Source: Phycomyces blakesleeanus NRRL 1555(-) | Lineage: Eukaryota; Mucoromycota; Mucoromycetes; Mucorales; Phycomycetaceae | NCBI RefSeq assembly: GCF_001638985.1 | Contig: NW_017265149.1 | Location: 677,619-741,618 of the forward strand | Length of the DNA stretch: 64,000 bases | Direction of reading: 5' to 3' | Part shown: piece after piece, positions 38,331 through 50,629 of the stretch | Layout of the letters: every line of letters starts with the position of its first letter | Numbering within the stretch: the stretch's first letter is position 1 | The notes under the pieces: generated by a model | Database searches by the model: none | Seen by the model: the letters and a program-made list of their open reading frames with translations, nothing else | What the model was told of the DNA's origin: nothing | Position numbers and translations under genes: made by a program

Positions 38331-40189
38331 AAAGTAAAAGGTACACTCTAGAAAATAAAACATGATTCAGTGTATGTACATCTTTTACCATATGTCCTAA
38401 AATACCTGGTGCTGGATATTAAGATAAGTGATACTTTTTAGGGTTTCCCTTTTGAATTTGCACTATAGATAATTTGGCATAATCATCCGGAAATTCCATT
38501 TATACAAATGTCCATATAGTACACATCACAATGTCAGCCATTATATATATATACAAGCCTGTATTCAATATAAAGAAAGTACAATGATGTAGTTAATACT
38601 AGTGAAAAAGTACTATTTTGTAAAACGATTCTTTTAATTAATATCTTATAAAATCAACCCAAATATAATAGCAAATACAGTCATTATATATTGATTGGTT
38701 CACTTGCAATAATGCAATTGAAAGTACCTTTTAACTCTCTTTATTTTTTATTTTATTTCTCTAAATATTCGGGTAGTAGGACTGTTTTAAAAGGAGTTAT
38801 TAAATAAATCAATTATTTGGATTCCACACTGAAAGTACAAAAGGTTACATAATTTAATAAATATATATATATGTTTTTTAAAAGCTTATATTTCTAGCAA
38901 GAAGAAGTTGTGTGTTAAATAGATATTAGTCTTTACATATAGACTTTTTAATATCTCTCACTCATAAATAAACAAATCCTTTGAGAGGCTTATATATATC
39001 ACATGCTGATAAAAGAATATGGGCGCATTTTTTGTTCAGAACCCGATGTTTATTTTATGCGCCGTGACTTTTACTTTTACGCCCAGATGGCTTTGAAGAA
39101 AAAAAATTTTCTTTTAAAACGAGGGAGTGAATGGGATTTTTTAATTTTCTTCTTTACTCGCGGTTTGTATCTTCTCCATTTTAATTGATACAGTAAAATC
39201 AGATATTATCATTCTATCTTGTACAAAGATGCAAGTCAATAATAAGCTGTGGTCCCGGTAATTATGCTTAATTATCGATGCGGTATAGAGCTTGTCAGTC
39301 TATGCCTCGCGTATTTCGTAGGGATCTGAGGGTTTTCTGCCATGCGTGTTCGATGTTAGATTGTAGTCATCTCAAGTCTTCTGCGCATGACGTGGCATTT
39401 GTAAGTGGCCTTAATTTCTCAACCTCGGTTGGGGAGGAGGTCCTGTTGCATAATCTGATTGTAATGTCGATGGCAGATGCTGCTTTTTTTCTCTTATACA
39501 AAACGTGGGAAACTCTGAGGGTTTTCTGACTTAAACGCTTGGTGGGACGTAGTGGCGAACACACCTTACACTTTTGTGTGCTAGCCAGTGGCTCTATCTG
39601 CCCAGCGGCTTATTAAGGTGATAATAATCTCCAACCGGGTCTCTCTCGTTTTTGCGAGAGAATCTTGAGCTGACCATACCTCAAGATAAGCAATATTTTT
39701 ATTTATAGCAGGTATGTAATAAATAAATAAAAACATTCATTGACAATATACTAATCTTAACTTTTTTGAATATTTAGATAAAGTAAAGCCAAGGTACCAC
39801 CTTGAACCCGCTCAGCAAAGCTCTAGGCTTGAGTGTTCACCGACTTTAATTGTTTTTTTTTTTTTTTTTTTTAATTTTTTTTATCAATATATAAAAGACC
39901 TTAATAAAATCAAAGTTACATATACTTTATTTAAACAAATGAAGTGAAATAGTATATAATATTATTATACGCGTTTTTGAAATCTATCTATTAAGGTCAA
40001 CTCTAGTTTTGAATTACTCTGTCAAAAGATTAAAGACTCACAATCTAAATCGTTTTGACACCCGCAAAAAATAAAAGCATGAGCATTGTTTTCTTCCTCA
40101 TTTTAATAATTTAATCCAACATGCAAGACACATCATCAGAAAACACACATGTTCCTTTTGAAAAATAGGATTCCTACTAAGACGAATGC

Positions 40190-40615
40190 ATTGTATACAT
40201 GCATTAAGCAGATGTCAAAGTAATTCAGATTTCATGGGCTGTTGGCATGAGCCTGCCTAATGTCAAGTACATCATTAAGAGAATAGTTAAAATAAAATCT
40301 TCAGACCTAAGAAAGCGGCTTGTAGGACTTAGAAAGATTAGTGAGAAGACAGTAATATAATTTGTGCAAGTGGTTCGAAAGGACCCAATTTGCCGCATAC
40401 TCTAGGCGAAGAGCCTCTTTAAAGAAAATAGAAATATTCATCTGTAGAGAGACAATTATCAGATATCTCGTCTGTTTAGGCTTTGGCTCACATATTCCAG
40501 ATCATAAGCCAACCTTGCCAAAGAGTCAATGAAGGGGTGTAATTAAGCTCAATTCATCACAATTCATAATCAAATGTAACGATAAAGGGGCCAAAGTTAT
40601 CAGAAGAGTTGACAA
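40190..40615 (+). pseudogene. Tc1/mariner-like transposase N-terminal relic
   Basis: Translating the plus strand here gives S-W-A-V-G-M-S-L-P-N-V-K-Y-I-I-K-R-I-V, then L-R-K-I-S-E-K-T-V-I, a stop, F-V-Q-V-V-R-K-D-P-I, and later L-W-L-T-Y-S-R-S and L-A-K-E-S-M-K. This resembles the two helix-turn-helix units that open Tc1/mariner transposases (a G-M-S-x-x-x-V/I helix, then a V-R-x-N-P helix and a Y-S-R-x-x-x-K-P block). Several stops interrupt it and no DDE catalytic part is visible. The mirror copy lies at about 61590-62010 on the minus strand. The family call is by motif order only. Confidence 0.45.
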
Positions 40616-41534
40616 TGAAGTATTCGGGATTGTTTAGGAGTTAATATCTCAATATTGGTAAAAGTAAATACTATAAAGTGTTATTTATTTAAGACATAAA
40701 ATAATATTGTTTTTATCTGTTACTGTTAAAATTCTTGTTGTGTAATGGTTGATTTACAATGTATGAGTGTGTAGTGTACGTGTGCCAGGTGTATAACAGT
40801 TCCGGAGATTGTTAGCTTACCAGGTTCATTAGCAAGAAGGAACCAATGTTTAGTTGTGGAGTCTGTTCTTCACTCAATTGTGGTGTGTATACCACAACTC
40901 TAAAAACGACTTTTAAACAGAAAATCCGCTATACATATAAATTGACAGCAAAGCTCTTTTGTATGCATAATAAAGCTGGTAGGGCATGTTACGATCCACA
41001 ATTTAAAAGTTGTTTGGTACTAATTACTCAAATATTGATCAAAATGTCAATTTATTTCACTCTAAAAATGACTTTTAAACAGAAAATCCGCTATACACAT
41101 AAATTGACTAAGCAAAGTCTTTTTGTATGCATAAGTAGCCTGGTGAGACATGGTAAGATCCACAGTGTTAAAGTTGTTTGGTATTAATTGCTCTAATATT
41201 GATCAAAATATCAATTTACTTCGCTCGGAATGACTTTTGTGGTATACACACACCACAATTGAGTGAAGAACAGACTTCACAGCCAAACATTGGTTCCTTA
41301 TTGCTAATAAACCTGGCAAGTTAACAATCTCCAGAACTGTTATACACCTGGCACACGTACACTACACACTCATACATTGTAAATCAACCATTACGCAACA
41401 GGAATTTTTATTACGAGGATTTTAATAGTAGCAGATATAAACAATATTATTTTGTCTCTTTAATAAATAAAACTCTCACAGTATCTAATTTTTTTATTAT
41501 TGAGATACTAACCCAATAACAATCCCGAGTACCT
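40616..41534. mobile_element. Foldback element: two inverted TG...CA repeats around an inner tandem repeat
   Basis: One 281-bp repeat (40616-40896, minus orientation) and one 296-bp repeat (41239-41534, plus orientation) face each other. Read outward from the centre each begins TGTGGTATACACACCACA, itself an imperfect palindrome, and ends near CCCGAATACTTCA. The 342-bp centre holds two tandem copies of a repeat of about 165 bp (CTAAAAACGACTTTTAAACA... / CTAAAAATGACTTTTAAACA...). TG...CA ends and length recall solo LTRs, but head-to-head pairing around a shared centre recurs at 60831-61585, so the pair behaves as a unit. Confidence 0.75.
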
Positions 41535-41890
41535 CACCAAGAACATACGCCAGGTTTATTAGCAAGAAGGAGCCAATATTTGGTTTCGGTATGTATATAA
41601 TGCCAAATAAACTTAACACTGTGGATCTTACCATGTCTCACCAGGCTACTTATGCATACAAAAAGACTTTGCTTAGTCGATTTATGTATATTGCGGATTT
41701 TCTGTTTAAAAATCATTTTTAGAGTGAAATAAATTGACATTTCGATCAATATTAGAGCAATTAATACCAAATAACTTCTATACTGTGGATCTCACTGTAC
41801 CGCACCAGGTTATTTATACATACAACAGACAGTTGCTTAGTCGATGTATATGTATGGCGGATTTTCGGTATTTAATTTGTCGTTTTGCTC
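41535..41890. repeat. Partial copies of the foldback arm and inner repeat
   Basis: After the foldback element a truncated arm follows (GCAAGAAGGAGCCAATATTTG at about 41562-41583). Then come two inverted, increasingly diverged copies of the inner repeat (about 41604-41760 and 41765-41880, with GCGGATTTTCTGTTTAAAAA and GCGGATTTTCGG). Confidence 0.65.
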
Positions 41891-44366
41891 GAAATTCGTT
41901 TTTTTCATAAAACACAACCAGCGCACAGGGCACTCGCTATTTAAATATTTTTATTTTTTTCAAAGTGGAGATTAAGTATAGAAAGCCAGATAAAGATGTG
42001 TCTTCCCTAGCCAATACAGTGATTTTTTTCAGAATCTTTTGCGAGTAAATGTGTGTTTAAACATATTCTTTGTTGCTTTTTGTAACTGTTTAATAGAGTC
42101 GGTGCAGAAACCCACAAGTGTCTTATAAAATGACATATCCTGATTGGCCTAATTTATAATGTCTAGTATATATGTTCGTCGTACACATCTTTTTTTCTCT
42201 TTATCGCACTCCTCTCAAAATATTTTTAAACGGAATGCTTCTTTTGTAAGATCGGTAGTACTTTGGTCACAGAAAAGTGAATATGGAATGCGGGGAGACT
42301 GGAGGACTTCTTTACCACTTTTTTTTTCAACACTTCTTTAATACCTTTTCTTCATACAAGGCAAAAAGCCATCTTGTAAAGCTTCTATGGGGCTCCATCT
42401 TATCACTATCACATGAAAATAGATGTGACTGTCCATCTCATCTAGAAAAAAAGAAAAAAAAACTGGCCAAAAAACTATAAAAGAAGGGCCAATCCGTCCA
42501 AATTTTCAGATTTTTTTCTTCACATAAAGGGCTAAGCGGGAAAGAGGGGCGCTAAGATTGCGTCTACTCGCCTAATACTGCACTTCTGACCCATTAAGAC
42601 TGCAAAGTTTTTCTGGCAGATAAATAAGCGCGAGTAGCGCCGGCACGACTGTGGCATTGGCAGTTCATCGCATTCTTCGCAGGTGGAGGTGTGGTGGATA
42701 AAGGCTGATACGTGGATCAGGCCATAAATTGGACTATCTTTTTAGTCCACCCATTTATAAAATAAATGAAAATTAATCCTTTCAATTAACGAATGGTGAA
42801 AATCAATTCACTAATTAATAGAATCATTATTATTATTTTTCCTTTTGATCATTAAATAATAATTATTCCTTTCATTAATGATTAGTGACTTTTGTTTATT
42901 TATTTTTCATGAAATTATTATTCATATTATTATTATTATTCATATGAATATTAATGCTGCTAATCCTTCATTACATTTCAATACAAAAAAATTACCATTC
43001 ACTTCATTGTTCATTCTCTTTTGCATGTCAGTGACACCAACCAAGTAAGAGGCGCTTTATTTTTATTTGAATTTATGCGACACCAAGATGCACAGGCCAC
43101 ATCATCATACTATCTTTTCATTACAATCCAAATTACATTTGGTACTATTCAATGAACATTAACCTGCAGAGATTACCATCAAGAGACAAATAGGTTTGAC
43201 ACAGCTTAAATAACAGATTCTTAATGCAGTCAAATTACGCACTCACATAAATATGTTGTATAATGTATTTATCTATAGACTAATTACACGGATTATAATT
43301 AACAAAAGTAATAAATCACTTTTGACACTGACAAATGATAAACTCTCATCCCATTCAAACACACACATACACACACATTTAAGTTTATTTCTGCCTTTGT
43401 TTGTGAGCTGATTAATTAAAAAGTTTACCTGATAAACACGGTAAAGTCTAACTAACAGTCTGCCAAGTTTGGAGAAGATTCACTGTATTATACTAATCAC
43501 AAACACACAATGTACTTGTGCTTGTTTTTTTTTTTAAAAAATAAGCAGCTTCTTTAAAAAGGGATTTTTGTTAACATTAGTAGCTAATTGTAAAATAATG
43601 TGCAAACAATGTGTCCCATTTCATTAATTCATTTAATGATGTTTGAAAACAAAGCAGAAAACAAAACAAAAATGAGTCTTTTCACAACAAAACGAGATAA
43701 AAATGATGATTATGAAAGGTCGTGTCATTGCCTTTGTAAAACAGCCAGGATACAGTTTGTTTCTTTTTTGTGCTTATACGTGGGTCTGTGTGTGTGTGTG
43801 CGTGCCTTTATTTCATTTCTTCTTTAAGAAGAGTAAGCTGTAGTATTCTGGTTACTTTATGTTGGCAGAACATATAGTGTAGAGATGTTCTTTTAAATTT
43901 GTAGGCTGTGTATAAGCGCCAATTTGAAACATATTTCTCGAAGCCGGACAGGCGTAAATAGCAACGGTCGAGCCACATACACAATGAGACATTTTCAAAA
44001 TTAACTTAAAGGTGATAGCTATCCCACATGATAGAAGCTATTCAAACAGAGTTGAATCTGCTCTATAGTCGCTGGAAAGACAGTACCTCGTTATTAGTCT
44101 AATAACTACATAAAGGTTTTATCAAAGTGGTTACCAGGGCGACTTTTTCTTTATACAAATGCTACTTTCGTTTTAACCCACGTAGCCACTCTTTTCGCCG
44201 TCAAGGTTCCAACAGGTTGTCAATGAAAATACAGTTCAGAGATTCACGACTACCATAAAATCTTCAATTAATGATATGGTTAAGTTATTTCCTCCGTGAA
44301 GAGCATCTTAAAGTACTTGGGGTTGTTTATAGGTTAGTGTCCCAATATTAAGGAAAGTCGATGCGT
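41891..44366. other. AT-rich accessory DNA with one GC-richer patch
   Basis: No supported gene. A patch at about 42480-42730 is clearly GC-richer than its surroundings (GGGGCGCTAAGATTGCG, GCGCGAGTAGCGCCGGCACG) and may be the leftover of a mobile element. 42780-42960 is made of ATTAATGA/TTATTATT repeats. 43920-44340 has moderate complexity with no open frame. Confidence 0.45.
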
Positions 44367-44733
44367 TATGCACACCACAATTGAGTGAAGTACAAGCTTT
44401 ATAACCAAGCACTGGTTCCTTCTTGCTAACGAACCTGGTAAGCTAACAATCTCCGGAACTGTTACACACCTGGCACATGTACACTACACACTCATACAGT
44501 GTAAACCAACCATTACACAACAAGGATTTTAACAGTAACAGATAAAAACAATATTATCTTATGTCTTAAATAAATAACACTTTATAGTATTTACTTTTAC
44601 CAATATTGAGATATTAACTCCTAAACAATCCCAAATACCTCACCAAGAACATACACCTGGTTCATTAGCAAGAAGAAACCAATGTTTGGTTATGGAGTCT
44701 GTTCTTCACTCAACTGTGGTGTGTATACTACAC
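44367..44733. repeat. Isolated foldback-arm repeat plus truncated partner
   Basis: A 276-bp copy of the TG...CA repeat in plus orientation (44367-44642) is followed by an 80-bp truncated copy in opposite orientation (44653-44733, GGTTCATTAGCAAGAAG through CAACTGTGGTGTGTATAC). The same truncated-partner arrangement follows the repeat at 41534. It sits directly against the Hsp70 fragment. Confidence 0.75.
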
Positions 44734-44759
44734 AATTATATGTAAGAATTAAGCTAATA

Positions 44760-45570
44760 CTGCATGCGTGGATGTATGTATAGACAACCTAATACAAAAT
44801 GCTTATTTTGCTTGACAGCATTGTATGTATATGATGACGATGTCACAATACCAGAGTTTGCTGCTCCCGAAGAGATTGATCTAGTTGCTATCCTGAATAC
44901 CAAATTTAAGTTTTATAATAGAGACAATGATAATGGAACTGTCTTTTGGTCTGGACAAGATTGAAATCAAAGTAAAGATTTCAGGCAGAATCTTTTTGAA
45001 TATATCACTTGTGTGGGATATCAGTGGAGAAAAAAAATACTCGACTCTATAAGCGAAGCAAACCCTCCATTTTCAGTCAGGATAAAAAAAAAAGATGTTT
45101 TTGATGGAATAAATATTAAGGGTTCTTCCTTGACCTCATGCTAATGTATATGTCGATTATGTATTTGAACCAAGAAACATATTGAAACAAGTTCCGAGTA
45201 AATTAATATATACTCCTGTAATAAACTAGGGTACTATGGTCCTGCCACTCTACTGCTAATATTTATGCGTGTGTTTGTTTGTTTCTTCTTCTATTACTAT
45301 TGTCATTTGAAACAAATATATGAGCATTCTTTTCCAAAAATCTATTCTCTAGTTTGTTACTCTACTCAAGACAGTTATCAATAATACTGCAAGATGTTAA
45401 ATTATTTCTTGCTTGTAAAACAAGGGTATTGAATCAATGAAGTTGAGCATCTTTATTTACTCTTAAACTTCATATTTGAGATTTGTAAAACAATTTGCTA
45501 TATGATTTTGAGACTAAACTTTGTAAAGTAAGGGATAGAATATTTTTAAAGTGTAAAAACTAAATAAATA
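44760..45570 (+). pseudogene. HSPA12-like Hsp70 last-exon fragment with 3' flank
   Basis: 44820-44960 translates to L-Y-V-Y-D-D-D-V-T-I-P-E, A-P-E-E-I-D-L-V-A-I-L-N-T-K, then a stop after W-S-G-Q-D. Shifting frame continues with I-K-V-K-I-S-G and V-W-D-I-S-G-E-K. This corresponds to exon 7 of the intact gene (L-C-A-Y-D-G-S-N, A-K-E-V-N-L-V-T-I-F-D-T-K, G-W-D-V-I-G-E-K). Everything upstream is replaced by the foldback-arm repeat at 44733. About 150 bp of 3' flank (45420-45570) matches 38165-38330 behind the other pseudogene, so both descend from one duplicated segment. Confidence 0.75.
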
Positions 45571-47175
45571 ATATATATATATTTGGAATACAAAAGTAGC
45601 ATGAAAATCTTGGTATTAAACTTGTTTCATGTTTGATTGGTATGCATATATTTATTTACATGATGGAGTATAATTGACCTCAAGTATGCTTACTGAATAT
45701 ATTGATTTTGCTATTTTTCTTTTCTTTATCTTATACTTCTTTAACATTCCAAAATAATATATATATAATAATAATAATACTAATTAAATGTTACAGTTAT
45801 TGACATAAAAGTATTATAGTTTTAGAAAACAGAACATTTCTTTTGTGCGCGTCTATAGAACAGTAAATATTTGGAGTACAACTTTAATGTCTGGTCTTGT
45901 GTTCTCTACCATGTCTTACAGTATCGATTTTCTTTTGGAGATTTGTTTTCTTCAAAATACTCACGATTATCCTAACACAGACTAAAGAAGAAGAAGAAGA
46001 AGAAACCAAGGAATTTGTGTCCAGATTATTTTTATTTTTATTTTTTATATAAAAGGCTTTGTTGAATGAATAGTCTAGATCTATAGCAAATAGAAAGACA
46101 AAAAGGTTTAGTGTAATGATAGTTATGGTAAGAATAAAATCATACAGACTATAACAAGATCTTACCCAAATTTGATATTGTTATATTTGAAACAAGTCAA
46201 CAAAGAAATTTTGAAACGACAATGTGAAATATACATTATAATATTTGATTTTTGTTCGTTTAAGCTTTCTTCCAAGAATACTATTGTTATTGTTATGATT
46301 CATTTCTTTGGTTAGTTTAATATCAAAAATAAAACTAATCGATAAAATAAAATATGATAAAAGGTTAGAATAACAAATTGATTAATCTTGGTGATGATTG
46401 ATGTTGCTATAATAAATAATGCAAATATCACAAGAAGAAGAAAAGGGATATTTTTCTCTCTTTTGGATCAAATAGAAAGAGTCAATTGACAAACCACCTC
46501 CTTCTTCCCTCCTCCTTTTGTCCTATTTATCTGCATACATAAATAACATGTGTGCATATGTGTGTGTATGTATGTATTGAATATCAAAATCAAGGGAAAT
46601 TTGTCCGATTTGTTGGTAAATCCAAATCCAAATCCAAATCCAAATAGATTGTAGAATATCATACTCTCCACAATGGTTTGCCACATATGGGTCTTTAAAG
46701 TATTGTAAAGTGTAATTTATTTATATTATTATAAAATATAAAAGTACAGATAAGAAACCCTTTAAAAAAAGAGAGAGAGAAAAATATAGCTTTTTTTTGT
46801 ATTCACAACCTAATCAATAAAATAAAGAAGAAAAGAAAGTCTACATGGAATGAAACAGTTGTGGATAAAATGCTAAGCAACAAAAAAAAGAGGAGGAGAA
46901 TCTAATAATAAAGAGTAAGAGCAATAGAAAAAGAAAGGATTATAAAAGTTAAAGAAAATATAAAGTAGTAGAAGAAGAAGAGTATTATTCGTACAATAAT
47001 GTTAAGAAAAAAGAAGGGGATGAAAAGGGACAGCTAGAGAGAGAGAGAGAGAGAGAGGTTTGGTTGTTTTTGTGTCTTTTTTTTTTGGATTTTTTTGAGG
47101 GGTGTTCAACATATAAGAGTGGTATGTGGGATAAATTATATAAGAATTACATTTTTTTTTGGTTTGGTTTTTTTT
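45571..47175. other. AT-rich intergenic DNA
   Basis: No gene supported. Contains (GAA)n near 45990-46006, (AAATCC)n at about 46619-46646, (GA)n at 47038-47056 and purine-rich runs just 3' of the antiporter gene. Confidence 0.5.
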
Positions 47176-50100
47176 CTATGAAGAATTTTCATCCTTCTTG
47201 ATTGCTTGCTCGACTGTCCTGACAGCTTCTCCTGCCTTTTGTTTCCACTCTGTATCTGTCTTGTTGATCACAACCTGAGGGATGGAATCTCGCTTGTCTT
47301 CAATGATAACATGCGAATCTTCTTCCCAGATTTCAATGCGTGGATGTATGGATTTGCTGTGATGCCCCTCTTCATGTGGTTCAGGAACGTTGTGTATTTG
47401 ATGATCTGCACTACCACTGCCACTGCCACTTCCCATTCCAGTTCCAGTTCCAGTTCCGGTTTCGGTAGTTAGTGTAGTCTTGGCAGGAGTAGTAGGTGTG
47501 GTATCAGGGGGTGTAAAGGCGTTCTTGAGAGCATTTGTGGATTGGGCAGAGTTATCACCACTATCCTTATTTTGTCTTCGGAAAAGATTGCGTAACCCAC
47601 CACCACCACCACCACCACCACCACCGCCATTACCATTACTAGTAAGGTGTTCATCAGTAATGTCTTGTTCATCCTTTTCCTTTGCAAACTTGTTGCGCCA
47701 ACTCTTCATACTCGAAACACTAGCCTCGTTCTTTTCAAGGTTAGAGTTGGATTGATTTCCAGCCCGTGGTTTGACAGGCTCAAGAAATCGGATGCTCTGT
47801 TCAAGCCCAGTTCCTGTGTTACTACTGCGTACGTCCGGGGATGGTACAGAGATATGATTGTTGTTCGCAGGTGTTTGTACAGACGACTGCACTCCAAAGG
47901 GTTCCTTTCTCTCCAGGTCTTCGTCCTCTTCGCCCGGAAGGAAATCCTCGTCTCTGAAATCATTGTCCCAGCGATCGTCATTCATGTCAACTGCATACGA
48001 GTCATTGTTCTTGGTGTTTTCCTGGGCTGGGTTGATTGTTGCGTCGGGACTTGCGTCCATTTCCTTGTGCCGCTCGTGCTGGATGGTGTTGATCAGAGTG
48101 TTTCGCTGAGTCTGGCTCATCGACAGATCCATGTCGCGACTGTGTCGACTGCGGCCATCAGTGTCGTTGCGGCGCAGACTCAGGGTGCGACCGAACTGGA
48201 GTTTTGGCAGACGAAGGACTTGGTTACTTCCAGTGCTGGTCACAGACAGGGTTCGTGTTCGGATACGTTTGCCGAGCTTGAAGAGTGGGATGGTCGTACC
48301 GTGTACAAGGGTCGACGACAGAACAATGAAAAGCACGACGGGACTGATGACCTCTATAGATATCGGGGCTTCTTTGCCTTGGTAGATGTGCTCCATTTCT
48401 TCCTTTGCGATTGTCGACAAGAAGACGGCGCCGACACCCATGGGGCCGAACCAGCCGCTGAAGATCGCCTCTCGGTAGGTTTTCATGGCAGGCATGACTG
48501 GCTTGAGCAGAAGCACGATTGGTAAGCGGCGGAAGAGCAGAATCAGGATAGCGATGACAACCAGTCGCCATGGGGTCAGACCCAGCTCAGCATTGCCGAA
48601 ATCAGACCATGGCTGGAATTAAACACAATAAATAATAATAATAATAATAATAATTAAAAATAAAAAAGTAAAGTAAGTAAGGTTAATTTATTTAGTTATA
48701 TGACTGTCTAATGAGATTTGATCAAATCAATTATATATATATAAGGAATGAATGATTGATTAACTTACGATGATTGCTCCAATGTAAACAAATACAGCCA
48801 AGTTAAGCATCATATCAATGACTTCTTGGAAATGAGCTTCTTCGGTTTCTTGTCTGAACCAATCATCCCAAGAGAATGCATTTCCAGCCACAAAACAAGC
48901 CAAGAGATCATCACTCCCAGAGAAGCCTGTCATGCTCATCAAAAAGAGCTACTGTGCATTAGATAACCCTCGAATATTATTTTTATTTTATTTTTGAAAA
49001 AAGATATTTGACTTACTGCAAGAGCAATTGCGAAACATAAGAAAGATGGTTTATCAATAAGGTGGCTATTGAACAAAAAACAAAAAACAAAAAAATAAAG
49101 TGTTATGAGTACATGTGTGAAATATAGAGCGGGGAGATAGGTGGGAAGAGTATGATGTTACACTGGCTTCTGGACTCTTTTGCTTTAGATATCTATTTTT
49201 GGGAGGGGGTTTGTTGCAAAAAAAAAAAAGGGATTCTTACCGACTTTCTGACCATTGCAGAATCTTCCGTGCCACCCAACCGATGACTATACCAATTATG
49301 CAAGATAAGATGATTTGGTAAAGACAGGTGAGGTAAATCCATTTTCCAATCGCTTGTCCAACATGCTGTTCATCGTCAAGTAAAAAGATGGCCAAGAAGA
49401 GAAAAGGGAATCCCATTCCATCATTTGCACCACTTTAATTTATTTTATTTTATTATTTTATTATTTTATTATGATGATTATGATTATAAGGAACATAATT
49501 AATATGGAAATCATGAAGATCCCCGTAAAAATCGAACCATTTAATTATCCTTATTATTTTTTAAAGATATAAACAAAACAAGAATAATAGTGTGTGTATT
49601 TACCTTTCTGCAGAAAGAACATTTCTGATATGTGCAGGAACGTGCTTCTCTGCAAATCTACCTTTGACCACTGAATTTGCAAGGATCTTTTTTTTTTGTA
49701 TATAAAAAAATAAAATAAGAAAGGTACCTTTTTTTTTTATTTAATAATAAAACAAAAGAAACTTACAGGATCTGTAGGGCACACACATGCAGCAATAACT
49801 AATGCTTCCAACTATAACAAATCAGAAAGAAATATAAGATAATCATGTAAAATAGGCGCATTGGATTTGTTATCAATAAATTTGATAATGTCAAAAAAAA
49901 AAACTTACATAATTGATTGGAGGTATAAATCCCCAGATGAATAGACCGCTAACTAACCACATAAAGATCATGACCGGGATTAGGAACATGAACATCGTCA
50001 GCCATTCCTTTTTCATGTAATGCCTTTATAAAATAAAAACAAAAGGTGTCAGAAGGAGAGATACATATGGTTCAAAAAGAATCGTTACACTATGTGGAAC

Positions 50101-50629
50101 ATACTTGGGCAAGTCAATGCCAACTGCCATAACCTTTTAAGAAATTAGATAGATAAAGATGTATAATTGGGCAATATTAATATTTATTTAATTACAAATA
50201 ATGGTAATAATTTTCGTAGCTTACCTGAATGGCTAGAATACAGCGAGTAAGTTGTTTTGTGATTTCATCAGTATCGTTCCAGCTGTAAGGATTAAATCCA
50301 TTGGAGACCAGTGGACCGGCAATGATTCCGACAATAAGAGCGACAACTATTGATCAAATAAAATAAAATAAAATAAAATATTTTTTTTTTTTAGTTAATG
50401 TTGAAATGAGATGACTAGAAGAAATGACCAAAGAAAATAAAATAAAGAGAGAAACACTTTGTGGGTTCCAGACCAACAATTATAATATTGTTTTCTTACA
50501 TGCTTCAGAAATGAACATCTTTTCTTTGACAAACATGGATATATAGCCAAAGAAGACGATGAATCCACTAAGGATAGCAACGCCTATAGTAAAAGGCGAT
50601 ATCTCGCCTGGAATGAGATCAACACTCAT
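47176..50629 (-). CDS. NHA1: Na+(K+)/H+ antiporter, Nha1/Sod2 type, 793 aa
   Basis: Plasma-membrane alkali-cation/proton antiporter that exports Na+ and K+ and controls cell pH. Ten phase-matched exons: 50629-50500, 50346-50225, 50133-50105 (29 nt), 50023-49909, 49811-49767 (45 nt), 49686-49604, 49432-49241, 49065-49017, 48948-48769 and 48612-47176. Exons 1-9 and the start of 10 hold the multi-pass domain (to about residue 430): C-P-T-D-P-I-L-A-N-S-V-V-K-G-R-F-A-E-K-H, then S-G-A-N-D-G-M-G-F-P-F, whose Asp lies in the ion-binding region of the family. Exon 10 adds a hydrophilic tail of about 360 residues: acidic (D-F-L-P-G-E-E-D-E-D), a Gly11 run, and G-T-G-T-G then G-S-G-S-G-S repeats. The tail of yeast Nha1 is regulatory. 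The 3' UTR is purine-rich. The start ATG heads M-S-V-D-L-I-P. Confidence 0.95.

Larger units (their letters stand above)
38601..41534. mobile_element. Left arm of a large inverted repeat; nested transposable elements
   Basis: This 2.9-kb segment is present in inverted orientation at 60831-63590. The match runs from AGTGAAAAAGTACTATTTTG at the outer end to the AGTACCTCA region at the inner end. It contains an outer 600-900-bp unit starting near 38981 (TTGAGAGGCTTATATAT) with an unusually GC-rich block at 39200-39670, a hairpin CTCTCTCG/CGAGAGA at 39640-39661, a Tc1/mariner-like relic (about 40190-40615) and a foldback element (40616-41534). A 61-codon frame at 39003-39188 is repeated unchanged at 63618-63803 but frameshifted by an A/T-run change in the inverted copy, so I do not call it a gene. 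The left arm is longer by one inner repeat of about 170 bp. Confidence 0.85.

Noticed and set aside
39003..39188. 61-codon frame repeated unchanged at 63618-63803
   Set aside because: It is preserved because the repeat copies are nearly identical. The inverted copy near 63010-63195 has an A/T-run length change that shifts the frame, so it is not evidently coding.
42159..42480. Two overlapping plus-strand frames of 60-67 codons
   Set aside because: No domain, no splice partners, poor start context, and located in repeat-derived DNA.
47647..48525. 292-codon plus-strand frame opposite the antiporter tail
   Set aside because: Antisense shadow of exon 10; no domain, and the minus-strand protein is a clear Nha1 family member.
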